Positions 1-7,919 of a stretch of DNA of 32,355 bases are shown one piece after another. Every line of letters begins with the position of its first letter. Within the stretch, counting starts at the first letter, position 1. The notes beneath the pieces were generated by a model, which saw only the letters and a list, made by a program, of their open reading frames with translations, was not told the origin of the DNA and did not search any database. The translations under genes and the position numbers were made by a program. The stretch is from Deltaproteobacteria bacterium (GTDB lineage: Bacteria; Myxococcota_A; UBA9042; DTJE01): the NCBI GenBank assembly GCA_016875475.1, contig VGRB01000007.1, positions 1-32,355 on the forward strand, written 5' to 3'.

Positions 1-49
1 GGGGAGATCACCGCGGCCCTCTTCGCCCCGCGGGGGCGCAAGCGGGGTG

Positions 50-2449
50 CTACATCCGCGACCTCGCGAGGTCCATCGCCGCGCGGGCACGGGCGTTCGC
101 GGGGTCGGCGGCGAGGGCGCGATCGAGCCAGGGCAGGGCATCGGCGGGGCGGCCGTGGCGCACCAGGAGCCACCCGACGCGCGCCGACTCCTCCGGGCCG
201 AGGCCGCCCGGAGACATCAGGCTCAAGGCCTGCCATGCCTCCATCGCGGTGCGGAGGTCGCCGTACACCGCCGCGAAGGTGGCCAGCCGGCGCCACGCGG
301 CCGCGTCGCCCTCCGGGAACGCCAGCGCCGCGCGGCGCATCAGGTCCACCGGGGTGTGGAGCGGGTCGAACAGCTCGGGGAACCCGGCCTGGGCGCGCGC
401 GGCCTCGGACGCGGCCTGTCGCACGCGATCCGCGCCGGCGAGGGCGATGGCGTGCAGCATCCGCGCGCGGGGCCAGCCCGGGAGCGCGCGCACCACCTCG
501 GCGAGCGGGGCTGCCGCGTCGGCGGGGCGGCCTGCGTCGATCAGGGCGCGGCCGAGCAGGAACCGGACCTCCAGGGAAGGGTTGACCGCGTCCGCGGCCG
601 CGAGCGGGGCCGGGTCGCGGCGCGCGATCGACAGGCCGACCAGGGCCTCGGGCTCGCCCGGAGCGAGGTCCGCCGCGGCGGCGAACGCGTCCGCAGCCTC
701 CGCGTCGCGGCGGAGCGCGAGCAGGGCCGTGCCGCGGTGCAACATGGCGGCCTGGACGACGGGACGCTCGCCGGGCCAGACCGCCTCGTCCCGCACGCGC
801 GCGTACGCCTCGATCGCAGCTTCGCTCCGGCCCGCGAAGTCCAGCAGCATCGCGGCCCGCAGCCAATCCCGGGAAGCGCCGGTCCTGCCGGCGAGCGCGA
901 CCGCGTCCGGGGCGCGGCGCTCCCCGATTGCGGCCAGGGGGAACGGGACCTCCGCGAGCGCGTACAGGTCCGCGAACCATGGAGCCGCGGCCACGCACTC
1001 CTCGATCCTCGCCGCAGCCTGATCGTACCGGTCCTCGCCCCGGAGCCGGGCCGCCTCCGCGTAGATGCGGTGCGTGGCGCGCGCTTCCGCGTCCGCGGCC
1101 GCGAGCGCGTGGCCGGGCGGGAGCGGGAGCACGAGCAGGAGGGCCAGCGCGGCGGCGAGCACCGGACCGAGCCATGCTCCCCGGCCGCCCCACCGCCGGG
1201 GCACGGCGTCGATCGCGAGCCCGGCCGCCCCGATGCACATCCACGGCATCAGGGCGGTCCGGTATCGCGCGGACACGTAGAACGCGACGCACGTGCCGGC
1301 GAGGGCGACGGCGGCGAGGCCCGCGGGCCACAGGCGCCGGCGCGCGACGAGAAGTCCCGCGACGCCGATCGCGACCAGTGGCCATGCGCCGGGGAGCGGC
1401 CAGCCTGCCATGCGCTCGCGCAGGGACAGGGACGACTCGATGTCGTGCGGGTCGTGGGGCTGGCCGATGGCCAGGACCTTCTCGCCGAGCAGGGCGAGCC
1501 ACCGCCCCGGGTGCTCGCGGACGAACGAGAAGGCCAGGTCGAGCCAGTAGCGGTCCGGGTCCGCCGGGTCCGCTCCCGACGCGAGCGCCACCTGCCGGAA
1601 GACCTCGTGCGCGTGGTCGGGGACCGCCGGGTCGGGGTCCTGGGCCTCGATGTCCTTGACGATGAAATCGGAACGCCAGACGCCGGTTGCGGAGGGGTTG
1701 TTGCCCGTGAAGGCGACGGGGCCGGGCGACATCACGGCACCTTCCGACCACGCCCGGGCCCTCGCCGCCCACGCGGAGTGCACCACCGCGAGGCCGCATG
1801 CGAGCGCCGCCACGCGCCACGCCGTGCGCCGCAGCCGGCCGGGGCCGGGCGGGGCCAGTGCCACGACCCCGAGCGCCGGCGCGATGAGAACCGCGCTCGG
1901 TCGCGTGGCCGCGGCGAGGGCCGCGAGCCCGCCGACCGCGGCCCAGCAGGCGGCCCCGCCGCGCTCCCGGCCGCGCACCGCCAGCCAGACGGCGAGGGCG
2001 ACGACCGCCTGCAGCAGCGTCTCCGGCTCGATCACCAGGTCGAACCGCACGAGGTCGCCCTGGATCGCGGCGAGGAGGCCGGCGACCAGCCCGGCCGCGC
2101 GGCCCGCGAGCCTCGCGCCGATCGCGGCCACGAGCACGCACGTCAGCGCCCCGAGCGCGAGCTGGGCGAGCCGGAGCGCGTCGAGGTCCGGCACCAGCCC
2201 GAGCCGCAGCGGGAGCGCGTGCAGCTCCAGGTAGAACGGGCTGAAATCGAGCACCTGCGGCCCGGTGAGGCGACCTTCGGCGAGCAGCGCGCCGCCCTGG
2301 AGGTACTTCGCGAAGGCGAGCGAGCGGCCGTGGACCAGGAACGCCGCGAGCCGGACCGCGAGCGCCGCGGCGAAGACCGCGACGGCCCAGGTCCGCGGGA
2401 GAGCGTCCCGCGGAGTGTCACTGCCCGTCGTTGAAGCGGCCCGCGGCAT
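50..2449 (-). CDS. GT39/PMT-like membrane glycosyltransferase with C-terminal TPR region
   Basis: 799 aa. The N-terminal ~430 residues are strongly hydrophobic with about ten predicted membrane helices. A lumenal-loop motif (FSPFYLELH) and a late GNNPSATGVW segment are typical of bacterial GT39/PMT-like polyprenyl-phosphate-sugar glycosyltransferases. The C-terminal ~330 residues are soluble, Ala/Asp/Arg-rich helix pairs resembling tetratricopeptide repeats (for example ALAADPANARARAA at the end), probably extracytoplasmic. Likely role: transfer of a sugar from a lipid carrier to an envelope acceptor; donor and acceptor are unknown. The open frame extends upstream through the tRNA-Leu gene to 2545, but that part is the tRNA in translation. 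The first start after the tRNA is ATG at 2449, 3 nt beyond the tRNA 3' end, with no room for a Shine-Dalgarno. A GTG/ATG further in is possible but would cut into the first membrane helix. Confidence 0.8.
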   Translation of the reverse strand: MPRAASTTGSDTPRDALPRTWAVAVFAAALAVRLAAFLVHGRSLAFAKYLQGGALLAEGRLTGPQVLDFSPFYLELHALPLRLGLVPDLDALRLAQLALGALTCVLVAAIGARLAGRAAGLVAGLLAAIQGDLVRFDLVIEPETLLQAVVALAVWLAVRGRERGGAACWAAVGGLAALAAATRPSAVLIAPALGVVALAPPGPGRLRRTAWRVAALACGLAVVHSAWAARARAWSEGAVMSPGPVAFTGNNPSATGVWRSDFIVKDIEAQDPDPAVPDHAHEVFRQVALASGADPADPDRYWLDLAFSFVREHPGRWLALLGEKVLAIGQPHDPHDIESSLSLRERMAGWPLPGAWPLVAIGVAGLLVARRRLWPAGLAAVALAGTCVAFYVSARYRTALMPWMCIGAAGLAIDAVPRRWGGRGAWLGPVLAAALALLLVLPLPPGHALAAADAEARATHRIYAEAARLRGEDRYDQAAARIEECVAAAPWFADLYALAEVPFPLAAIGERRAPDAVALAGRTGASRDWLRAAMLLDFAGRSEAAIEAYARVRDEAVWPGERPVVQAAMLHRGTALLALRRDAEAADAFAAAADLAPGEPEALVGLSIARRDPAPLAAADAVNPSLEVRFLLGRALIDAGRPADAAAPLAEVVRALPGWPRARMLHAIALAGADRVRQAASEAARAQAGFPELFDPLHTPVDLMRRAALAFPEGDAAAWRRLATFAAVYGDLRTAMEAWQALSLMSPGGLGPEESARVGWLLVRHGRPADALPWLDRALAADPANARARAAMDLARSRM

Positions 2450-2452
2450 CCG

Positions 2453-2539
2453 TGCGAGAGGTGGGAGTCGAACCCACAGTGGCCTATTAGAGCCGTCAGA
2501 ATCTAAATCTGACGCGTCTACCCATTCCGCCACTCTCGC
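2453..2539 (-). tRNA. tRNA-Leu (anticodon UAG)
   Basis: An 87-nt class II tRNA. The acceptor stem pairs GCGAGAG (2533-2539) with CTCTCGC (2454-2460), and the discriminator A is at 2453. The anticodon arm is TCAGA-TTTAGAT-TCTGA, giving anticodon UAG, which reads CUN leucine codons. It has a long variable arm and a GTGGGTTCGACTCCCAC T-arm. No CCA is encoded: the next bases are CGG and then the ATG of the downstream gene, so 3' maturation should go through RNase Z and CCA addition. Confidence 0.96.
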
Positions 2540-2554
2540 GCCCAACGCAGGGCC

Positions 2555-2583
2555 ACGTTAGCCCATGCGTGCCTGGCGTTCAA
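2555..2583 (-). promoter_or_regulatory. sigma70-type promoter of tRNA-Leu
   Basis: Read on the minus strand, TTGAAC (2583-2578), a 17-bp spacer and TAACGT (2560-2555). Transcription would start near 2548, about 9 nt before the mature tRNA 5' end. The target duplication of the adjacent MITE begins only 9 bp upstream of the -35 box. Confidence 0.65.
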
Positions 2584-2600
2584 GGCGCCGCGGAAGACTC

Positions 2601-2859
2601 CCAAATCGTCGGGCCTCCTTGCCGTTGGGCGGCTCCCCCTGCGCGGCTTTGCCGCGCGGGGGCGCCCCCAGGGCCGGCTTGTTTCGTGGATCTGGCGCGC
2701 TGCGCGCCGTCCGATAGCGTTGCTATCGGCCGGTGCTCGCGTCCGCCGCCTTCGTTGCGGCCGCCCTGGGCCCCCTTTGCGGCCCGGGGGCCGCAAAGGG
2801 GATCCGCGAAACCGCTCGGCCATCCGCTCGCCCCCGGCTGCGTCGGACCGACGATTTGG
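2601..2859. mobile_element. MITE copy A (long form, 259 bp) with 9-bp target duplication
   Basis: Perfect 12-bp terminal inverted repeats: CCAAATCGTCGG at 2601-2612 and CCGACGATTTGG at 2848-2859. The element is flanked by a perfect 9-bp direct repeat GGAAGACTC at 2592-2600 and 2860-2868, the mark of transposition. The interior is a string of palindromes: CCGATAGC-GTT-GCTATCGG at 2711-2729, a GCGCGG/CCGCGC hairpin near 2640-2665, and a second long G/C hairpin near 2770-2803. No credible protein is encoded; the open frames through it are by-products of high GC. A second copy lies at 7730-7919 and lacks the two extra hairpins. No transposase with matching ends is present in the window. Confidence 0.85.
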
Positions 2860-2873
2860 GGAAGACTCGCGTC

Positions 2874-2903
2874 TTGCGGCGACGCGCGGCGATGGGTTAC
2901 AAC
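2874..2903 (+). promoter_or_regulatory. putative promoter of the DUF1846 gene
   Basis: TTGCGG (2874-2879), an 18-bp spacer and TACAAC (2898-2903), giving a leader of about 24 nt to the ATG at 2934. The -35 and -10 boxes are only moderate matches. The right target duplication of MITE A ends at 2868, just upstream of the -35 box. Confidence 0.4.
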
Positions 2904-2933
2904 CGGTGCGGCTGCGTCGCGAGGAGTCACGCC

Positions 2934-4469
2934 ATGTCGGTGCCGGTGGTCCACGGCCCGGTCGCGTTCGACGTCGAGCGCTACCTCCACGAGCAGTCCG
3001 AGGCGATCCTCGAGCGCGTCCGGCGCTTCGACAACAAGCTCTACCTGGAGTTCGGCGGCAAGCTGATCTTCGACTACCACGCGGCCCGCGTGCTGCCCGG
3101 GTTCGACCCGAACGTGAAGATGCGCCTGCTTCACCGGCTGCGCGACAAGACGGAGATCGTCGTCTGCATCCACGCCGGGGACATCGAGCGCCGCAAGGTC
3201 CGGGCCGACTTCGGCATCACCTACGACTCGGACGCGATGAAGCTGATCGACGACCTGCGCGAGCACGGGCTGCCGGTGCGCGGCGTCGTCGTGACCCGCT
3301 ACGCCGACCAGCCGGCGGCTCGCGTCTTCCGCAACCAGCTCGAGAGGCGCGACGTGCCCGTCTACGTCCACCGCGCGATCGCCGGGTACGCGGTGGACGT
3401 GGACCGCACGGTCAGCGACGAGGGCTGCGGCTCGAACCCCTACGTCGAGACCACGCGACCGCTCGTGGTGGTCACCGCGCCCGGCCCGAACAGCGGCAAG
3501 CTCGCCACCTGCCTGTCCCAGGTCTACCACGAGCACCGCCGCGGCGTGCGCGCCGGCTACGCGAAGTTCGAGACCTTCCCGATCTGGAACCTGCCCCTGC
3601 GCCACCCCGTCAACGTCGCCTACGAAGCCGCGACGGCCGAGCTGAAGGACGTCAACATGATCGACCCCTTCCACCTCGAGGCCTACGGGGTGGGCTCGGT
3701 CAACTACAACCGCGACGTCGAGGCGTTCCCCCTGCTCCGGCGGATCCTCGAGCGCATCAGCGGCCAGAAGGACCTCTACCGCTCTCCGACCGACATGGGC
3801 GTGAACCGCGCCGGGTTCGCGATCACGGACGACGCGGCGGCCCGTCGCGCGGCGTCGCTCGAGCTGGTCCGCCGGTACTACCGGTACGCGTGCGAGCACC
3901 AGCTCGGCCAGGTGGACGCCGAGGCGGTCCGGCGCATCGAGGCCCTGATGGAGGAGATCGGCGTTCGCACCGACGACCGCACCGTCGTCCGGCCCGCGAG
4001 GGCGGCGGCGGACGCGGCGCGGGACCGCCCGGGCAAGGGGAACCGCGGCGTGTTCGTGGGCGCGGCGATCGAGCTGCCCGACGGGTCGGTCGTGTCGGCG
4101 TGCAACTCCCCGAACATGCACGCGGCCGCGGCGCTCATGCTGAACGCGCTCAAGCGGCTCGCGAGCCTGCCGCCCGGCCTCGACCTGCTCTCGCCCGCGG
4201 TCTTCGACGCGATCGCCGAGCTGAAGCGGACCGCCTACGGCCGCACCAGCCCGAGCCTGGACCTCGAGGAGACGCTGACCGCCCTCGGGATCTCCTCGAC
4301 GCACAACCCGGCCGCCCGCCTCGCGGTCGAGAAGCTGCCGGCGCTCCGCGGCTGCGAGGTCCACCTGACCCACATGGTGTCCGCGGGGGACCAGAAGGTG
4401 ATCCGGCGCCTGGGCCTGAACCTCACGATGGCGCCCTCGTTCGAGTCGGAGCGGCTGTTCACGTCGTGA
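2934..4469 (+). CDS. DUF1846 family protein
   Basis: 511 aa, the usual length of this family. The sequence closely follows its conserved blocks: FDVERYLHEQSEAILERV near the start, YLEFGGKLIFDYHAARVLPG, CIHAGDIERRKVRADFGITY, VVTAPGPNSGKLATCLSQ, FETFPIWNLPLRHPVN and DVNMIDPFHLEAYG, then SPTDMGVNRAGF. The GPNSGK block looks like a nucleotide-binding loop. The biochemical function of the family is not established to my knowledge. Start chosen at ATG 2934 because GAGGAG lies at 2921-2926 with a spacing of 7 nt, and family homology begins here; longer frames reach back into the MITE and are not credible. Single gene, no operon partner downstream on the same strand before the 4484-4671 palindromic element. 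Confidence 0.9.
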   Translation: MSVPVVHGPVAFDVERYLHEQSEAILERVRRFDNKLYLEFGGKLIFDYHAARVLPGFDPNVKMRLLHRLRDKTEIVVCIHAGDIERRKVRADFGITYDSDAMKLIDDLREHGLPVRGVVVTRYADQPAARVFRNQLERRDVPVYVHRAIAGYAVDVDRTVSDEGCGSNPYVETTRPLVVVTAPGPNSGKLATCLSQVYHEHRRGVRAGYAKFETFPIWNLPLRHPVNVAYEAATAELKDVNMIDPFHLEAYGVGSVNYNRDVEAFPLLRRILERISGQKDLYRSPTDMGVNRAGFAITDDAAARRAASLELVRRYYRYACEHQLGQVDAEAVRRIEALMEEIGVRTDDRTVVRPARAAADAARDRPGKGNRGVFVGAAIELPDGSVVSACNSPNMHAAAALMLNALKRLASLPPGLDLLSPAVFDAIAELKRTAYGRTSPSLDLEETLTALGISSTHNPAARLAVEKLPALRGCEVHLTHMVSAGDQKVIRRLGLNLTMAPSFESERLFTS

Positions 4470-4483
4470 GCGGGCCGTGCCTC

Positions 4484-4671
4484 ACAGGGTCAGCGTGAAT
4501 ATCGATCGCCGGCTACGCGGGGCGTCTCGGGCACCGGCCTTCGTTGCGGGGACCCCCGGATTCCTGTCACTTATCGCGCGGATAAGCTCAGTCATCCGTG
4601 CACCCCCGCGTCTCGGCCGGCATCCCGATCCGCCTCCGCTCGCCTTGGCGCCTCATTCTCGCTGACCCTGT
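4484..4671. mobile_element. palindromic MITE-like element
   Basis: The 12-bp perfect inverted repeats ACAGGGTCAGCG (4484-4495) and CGCTGACCCTGT (4660-4671) extend inward, after one mismatch, by GAAT/ATTC. An inner hairpin TTATC-GCGCG-GATAA sits near the middle (about 4570-4584), with further imperfect pairing around it, so the whole 188 bp can fold on itself. It fills the gap between the DUF1846 gene and the ybjN-pspA operon. I see no clear target duplication. No credible coding frame. The ends differ from those of the MITE at 2601 and the one at 11717. Confidence 0.55.
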
Positions 4672-4700
4672 CAGCGCGGATCGCTCTCGTCCCGCGGCGC

Positions 4701-4729
4701 TTGACGCGGTCCGGAAGGTGCGCCAAAGT
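4701..4729 (+). promoter_or_regulatory. putative promoter of the ybjN-pspA operon
   Basis: TTGACG (4701-4706), a 17-bp spacer and CAAAGT (4724-4729), 33 nt before the ATG at 4763. The -35 is strong and the -10 weak. I do not see a convincing sigma54 -24/-12 pair here, although pspA operons in enterobacteria use sigma54. Confidence 0.4.
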
Positions 4730-4762
4730 CAGCCGGTCCGTCTCTGGCACGAAGGAGGAGTC

Positions 4763-5143
4763 ATGAGGACGATGGACGACGTCGAGCGGTACCTGGGGCT
4801 CTCGGGGCACCCGTTCGAGAAGGTCGGCGACGGGACCTGGGTGACGAGGATCCACCCGGCCGACGCGGCGCTGGTGGTGCAGTGGGAGGCGCCGGTCGTG
4901 GTCTTCCGGCTGAAGGTGATGCCGGTCCCTGCCGCGGGGCGCGATGCCTTCTTCGCGCACCTGCTCGAGCTGAACGCGACCGGACTCGCGCACGGGGCGT
5001 TCGGGCTCGAGAACGGCAGCGTGGTGCTGGTCGACGCGCTCGAGGCGGAGAACCTCGACGCGAACGAGTTCACCGCGACGATCGACTCGTTTGAGCTGGC
5101 GCTGGACCAGCACATGGCGACGCTGGCGAAGTTCGCCCGCTGA
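4763..5143 (+). CDS. YbjN/CesT-like small protein
   Basis: 126 aa. Mixed alpha/beta pattern with an N-terminal helix (MDDVERYLGL), a strand pair ending in VVQWEAPVVVFRLKVMPV, then helix FFAHLLELNATGLAHGAFGL and strand GSVVLVDALEAENLDANEF. This is the pattern of the YbjN/type III secretion chaperone-like (CesT) fold. The start at ATG 4763 is preceded by AAGGAGGAG at 4752-4760. It is 15 nt upstream of a PspA gene, so the two are surely co-transcribed. It probably acts as a small cytoplasmic partner of PspA or a client; that role is inferred from context only. Confidence 0.75.
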   Translation: MRTMDDVERYLGLSGHPFEKVGDGTWVTRIHPADAALVVQWEAPVVVFRLKVMPVPAAGRDAFFAHLLELNATGLAHGAFGLENGSVVLVDALEAENLDANEFTATIDSFELALDQHMATLAKFAR

Positions 5144-5158
5144 ACAGGAGGAGGCGAG

Positions 5159-5866
5159 ATGGGGATCTTCGACAGGATCCGGACGCTGCTGGCGTCCAAC
5201 ATCAACGCGGCGATCACGAAGGCCGAGGACCCGGAGAAGATGCTCGAGCAGCTCGTGCTCGACATGCAGAAGCAGTTCACCGAGGCGCGGCAGCAGGTCG
5301 CGGTGGCCATGGCGGACGAGCAGAGGCTGAAGAAGCAGCACGAGAACGAGTCGCGCATCGCCGCCGAGTGGGAGGCGAAGGCGAGGAAGGCCCTCGGTGG
5401 GGGGGACGAGGCCCTCGCGCGCGAAATCCTGGTCCGCAAGGCCGAGCACGACCGGATGGCCGGCGAGTACAAGGTCCAGTGGGACCAGCAGGCCGCCGCG
5501 GTCGAGCAGCTCCGGTCCGCGCTCCAGCAGCTCAACACGAAGATCGAGGAGGCCAAGCGCAAGAAGAACCTGCTCGTCGCGCGGGCGAAGCGCGCGGAGG
5601 CCCAGAGGAAGATCCACGACACCATGTCCGGCCTGTCCGACTCGTCCGCGTTCGAGGGCTTCTCGCGGATGGAGGGCAAGGTCGACCAGCTCGAGGCCGA
5701 GGCGACCGTGGCGACGCAGTTCGCGGGCGAGCTGGCCCAGGGCGACGACCTGAACAAGCGCGTGGCCCAGCTCGAGTCGAAGACGGGGGGCGGAGAGGTC
5801 GATGCCCAGCTCGCCGCGCTGAAGGCGAGCATGGCGGTCCCCGAGATCGAGGCGCCGAAGAAGTAG
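5159..5866 (+). CDS. pspA: PspA/IM30 family membrane-stress protein
   Basis: 235 aa, nearly all alpha-helical coiled coil, as expected for PspA/Vipp1 ESCRT-III-like proteins. The amphipathic N-terminus MGIFDRIRTLLASNINAAI is the membrane-binding helix, followed by EDPEKMLEQLVLDMQKQF. A long heptad region runs from about residue 25 to 190 and a Gly-rich break (KTGGGEVDAQLA) precedes the last helix. Peripheral inner-membrane protein that oligomerises on damaged membranes. Start ATG at 5159 with AGGAGGAGG about 5 nt upstream. The stop at 5866 faces the convergent gene ending at 5920. Confidence 0.93.
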   Translation: MGIFDRIRTLLASNINAAITKAEDPEKMLEQLVLDMQKQFTEARQQVAVAMADEQRLKKQHENESRIAAEWEAKARKALGGGDEALAREILVRKAEHDRMAGEYKVQWDQQAAAVEQLRSALQQLNTKIEEAKRKKNLLVARAKRAEAQRKIHDTMSGLSDSSAFEGFSRMEGKVDQLEAEATVATQFAGELAQGDDLNKRVAQLESKTGGGEVDAQLAALKASMAVPEIEAPKK

Positions 5867-5919
5867 CTCCGGATGGCGGGCTCGGGCAGGAAGGCCCCCC
5901 CGGCGTCCCCGCCTGGGCC

Positions 5920-7620
5920 TCAGAAACCGACTACGAGCGAAGTACGGAGCGCGCTCGCCACGGCCGGGTCGCCGGTCGTGCCGGGCTGCCTCAGCGCGGA
6001 CAGCGGGAAGAGGACCGCCATGTCGGCCCGGAGCGCGACCTGGCGGGCGAACGTGTAGTCGATGCGGAGCGACGGCTCCACGCCGAGCATCCGGGCGTTG
6101 CCGGGCGTGCCCTCGGGGACCGCGGCGATCGCGGTCAGCACGGCGCCGCCGACGCCGAGCACGTGCGGGCCGGTCCGGAGGACCTCGCGCCGGTACGTGG
6201 GCTTGACGTAGATCGCGTTCGTGACCGCGCCGATCACCTCGCGGAACAGGATCGAGTCCACCCGGTAGTCGCGGTTGAACGTGAAGTGCCGGACGTCGTA
6301 CCGGGACACGACCGGGTCGAGCGACGCGCGCGAGTCGTCCGGGATCGCGAGCGTGTGCGCGTCGATGACGCCGAAGCGGCCGTCCGTGTCGCCGCCGGAC
6401 GCGAACCCGGCGAGCAGCCCGAACTCGTTCTCGCGCCACCCGACCTCCGCCTCGAGCGCGGTGCCCACCTGGATGAAGCGCTTCGACGTGTCGTTCTTCG
6501 ACGTGTCGATGAAGCTCTGCGTGTGATCGACGAACCCGTAGACGAAGTCGAACTCGGCCTCGACGCGGAGGCGGAGGTCCGGCCGCGGGTGCCACTGCAC
6601 GCGTCCCCAGAGCGCGGGCGTCCAGACGAACACGCCGCGCGGGGTCAGCGTGTAGCAGTCGTACGGAAGCCCGAACGGCTTCAGCGGTCCCTGGCCGCAG
6701 TAGCCGGGGAGCGGGCCGCCGACGCGGTCCGACGACAGCCGCTGCTCCAGGAGCGAGTGGTACATCGCCCAGTCGAACGCGGGCTTGCGCTCCACGAACA
6801 GGCGGTGCGCGCGCGCGTCCTTCTCGTCCTTCTCGAAGGGGGTCGAGTCGAAGACGAACGACCACCGCATGGCGTCGTCGAGGTGCTCCGCGTCGAAGAT
6901 CGGCACGAGGCGGTCGGCGGACTCGGTCGTGACGCCCTCGCCCGGGAACTCCATGCCGATGCGGAACCAGGCGGTCGCGAGCTTCACCTTCACGAACACC
7001 GCGTCCGTGAAGTCGCCGAAGTCCGAGTCGGTCCCGCGGCCGTCGTTCCGCAGGATTCCGAGCCCGAAGTGCTCGGGCATGCGGCCGCCGAGCACGTGGA
7101 TCCGCTCGAACAGGCGGATGTCCGCCCACGCGGCCTTGACCCGTGCCGAATCCCTCACCGAATTCCCGCCGTCGGACAGCGGCGCCTGCGTGCGCGCGAA
7201 CGACACGGGCGCCGATGGTCCGGCCAGCGCGGGGGTCTCGCCCAGGACCATGTTGTCCAGGAAGTCGATCCGCGTGTTTATGGTCAGGTACTCGCCGACG
7301 CGCAGGGTGGGCCGCCAGGACAGGCGGAGGTTCGCGGTCTCGACGTTGCCGGTGGACCGGCCGAGCGCCTGGTTGGTCGCGGTGCGCTCGAGCCCGACCG
7401 GCACGCCGGACGCCCCGGCCGCGCCGAGGTCCAGCCGGTAGAAGTCGTTGAAGCGGAGCCGGAAGTAGCCGTGGTTCTCGACCGTCACCAGGGGGGTGAT
7501 GCGGATCGTGAAGTCGGACCACGTCGTCTCCGGGGCCTGTGCCGGGACCGGCTCGGGGGCCTGCGCGTGCGCCGCGGCCGCGGCCAGGGACACGAGAACG
7601 ACGGCGCAGGCGCGGAGCAC
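5920..7620 (-). CDS. outer-membrane beta-barrel protein (myxobacterial-type, unknown function)
   Basis: 566 aa from the GTG at 7620. A signal peptide follows at once (VLRACAVVLVSLAAAAAHAQA, cleavage after AQA). The mature part alternates polar and aromatic residues in many strands (YFRLRFNDFY, LRLSWRPTLRV, VFVKVKLATAWFRIGM, LRLRVEAEFDFVYGF) and ends in ...SLVVGF, the C-terminal Phe of barrels that the Bam complex recognises. It resembles the uncharacterised porin-like family found in Myxococcales (TIGR04551-like); I cannot confirm the exact family. An in-frame ATG at 7689 lies upstream of the promoter at 7646-7674 and is rejected as the start. A GGGGG stretch just before the GTG may be the ribosome site. 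Confidence 0.8.
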   Translation of the reverse strand: MLRACAVVLVSLAAAAAHAQAPEPVPAQAPETTWSDFTIRITPLVTVENHGYFRLRFNDFYRLDLGAAGASGVPVGLERTATNQALGRSTGNVETANLRLSWRPTLRVGEYLTINTRIDFLDNMVLGETPALAGPSAPVSFARTQAPLSDGGNSVRDSARVKAAWADIRLFERIHVLGGRMPEHFGLGILRNDGRGTDSDFGDFTDAVFVKVKLATAWFRIGMEFPGEGVTTESADRLVPIFDAEHLDDAMRWSFVFDSTPFEKDEKDARAHRLFVERKPAFDWAMYHSLLEQRLSSDRVGGPLPGYCGQGPLKPFGLPYDCYTLTPRGVFVWTPALWGRVQWHPRPDLRLRVEAEFDFVYGFVDHTQSFIDTSKNDTSKRFIQVGTALEAEVGWRENEFGLLAGFASGGDTDGRFGVIDAHTLAIPDDSRASLDPVVSRYDVRHFTFNRDYRVDSILFREVIGAVTNAIYVKPTYRREVLRTGPHVLGVGGAVLTAIAAVPEGTPGNARMLGVEPSLRIDYTFARQVALRADMAVLFPLSALRQPGTTGDPAVASALRTSLVVGF

Positions 7621-7645
7621 CGAACCCCCGGAAAACGGACGCCGG

Positions 7646-7674
7646 ATGCTACGGTGAAAGGGGGCGGGTGTCAA
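7646..7674 (-). promoter_or_regulatory. sigma70-type promoter of the beta-barrel gene
   Basis: On the minus strand, a consensus TTGACA (7674-7669), a 17-bp spacer and TAGCAT (7651-7646). Predicted transcription start near 7639, about 19 nt before the GTG at 7620. This fixes the start codon choice for the gene. Confidence 0.65.
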
Positions 7675-7729
7675 CGAACTCCGCGGCATTCCCGTGCCCG
7701 TGCCCGAGCCCTCCCCTGTTCCCCTTCCC

Positions 7730-7919
7730 CCAAATCGTCGGGCCTCCTTGCCGTTGGGCGGCGGCGTGGCCGGCTTGTTTCGTGGATCTGGCGCGCTGCG
7801 CGCCGTCCGATAGCGCTGCTATCGGCCGGTGCTCGCGTCCGCCGCCTTCGGCGGCCGCCACCTCCGCGAAACCGCTCGGCCATCCGCTCGCCCCCGGCTG
7901 CGTCGGACCGACGATTTGG
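7730..7919. mobile_element. MITE copy B (short form, 190 bp)
   Basis: Same terminal inverted repeats as the copy at 2601-2859 (CCAAATCGTCGG at 7730-7741, CCGACGATTTGG at 7908-7919) and nearly identical core blocks: GCCGGCTTGTTTCGTGGATC, the hairpin CCGATAGC-GCT-GCTATCGG at 7807-7825, and a shared right ~50 bp. It lacks the two extra GC hairpin modules of copy A. An 8-bp direct repeat CCTTCCCC flanks it at 7723-7730 and 7921-7928, but this is low-complexity and overlaps the first element base, so it is weaker evidence of target duplication than in copy A. Confidence 0.8.

Noticed and set aside
1-49. GC-rich stretch before the first gene's stop codon, with a GCCCC/GGGGC pair
   Set aside because: It could be a terminator or the end of a gene cut by the window edge; too short to decide.
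47-2434. 795-codon open frame on the plus strand opposite the glycosyltransferase
   Set aside because: The residue composition is almost all Arg/Gly/Ala/Pro/Glu with no domain pattern. It mirrors the codon bias of the true minus-strand gene, which has membrane helices and TPRs.
2518-2823. Small ORFs inside the two MITE copies (and 7649-7883)
   Set aside because: They resemble each other only because the MITE copies do. The reading frames differ in length and ends, run through hairpins and lack ribosome sites.
4477-4665. 62-codon ORF after the DUF1846 gene
   Set aside because: It lies within the palindromic element, has no ribosome site and no recognisable features.
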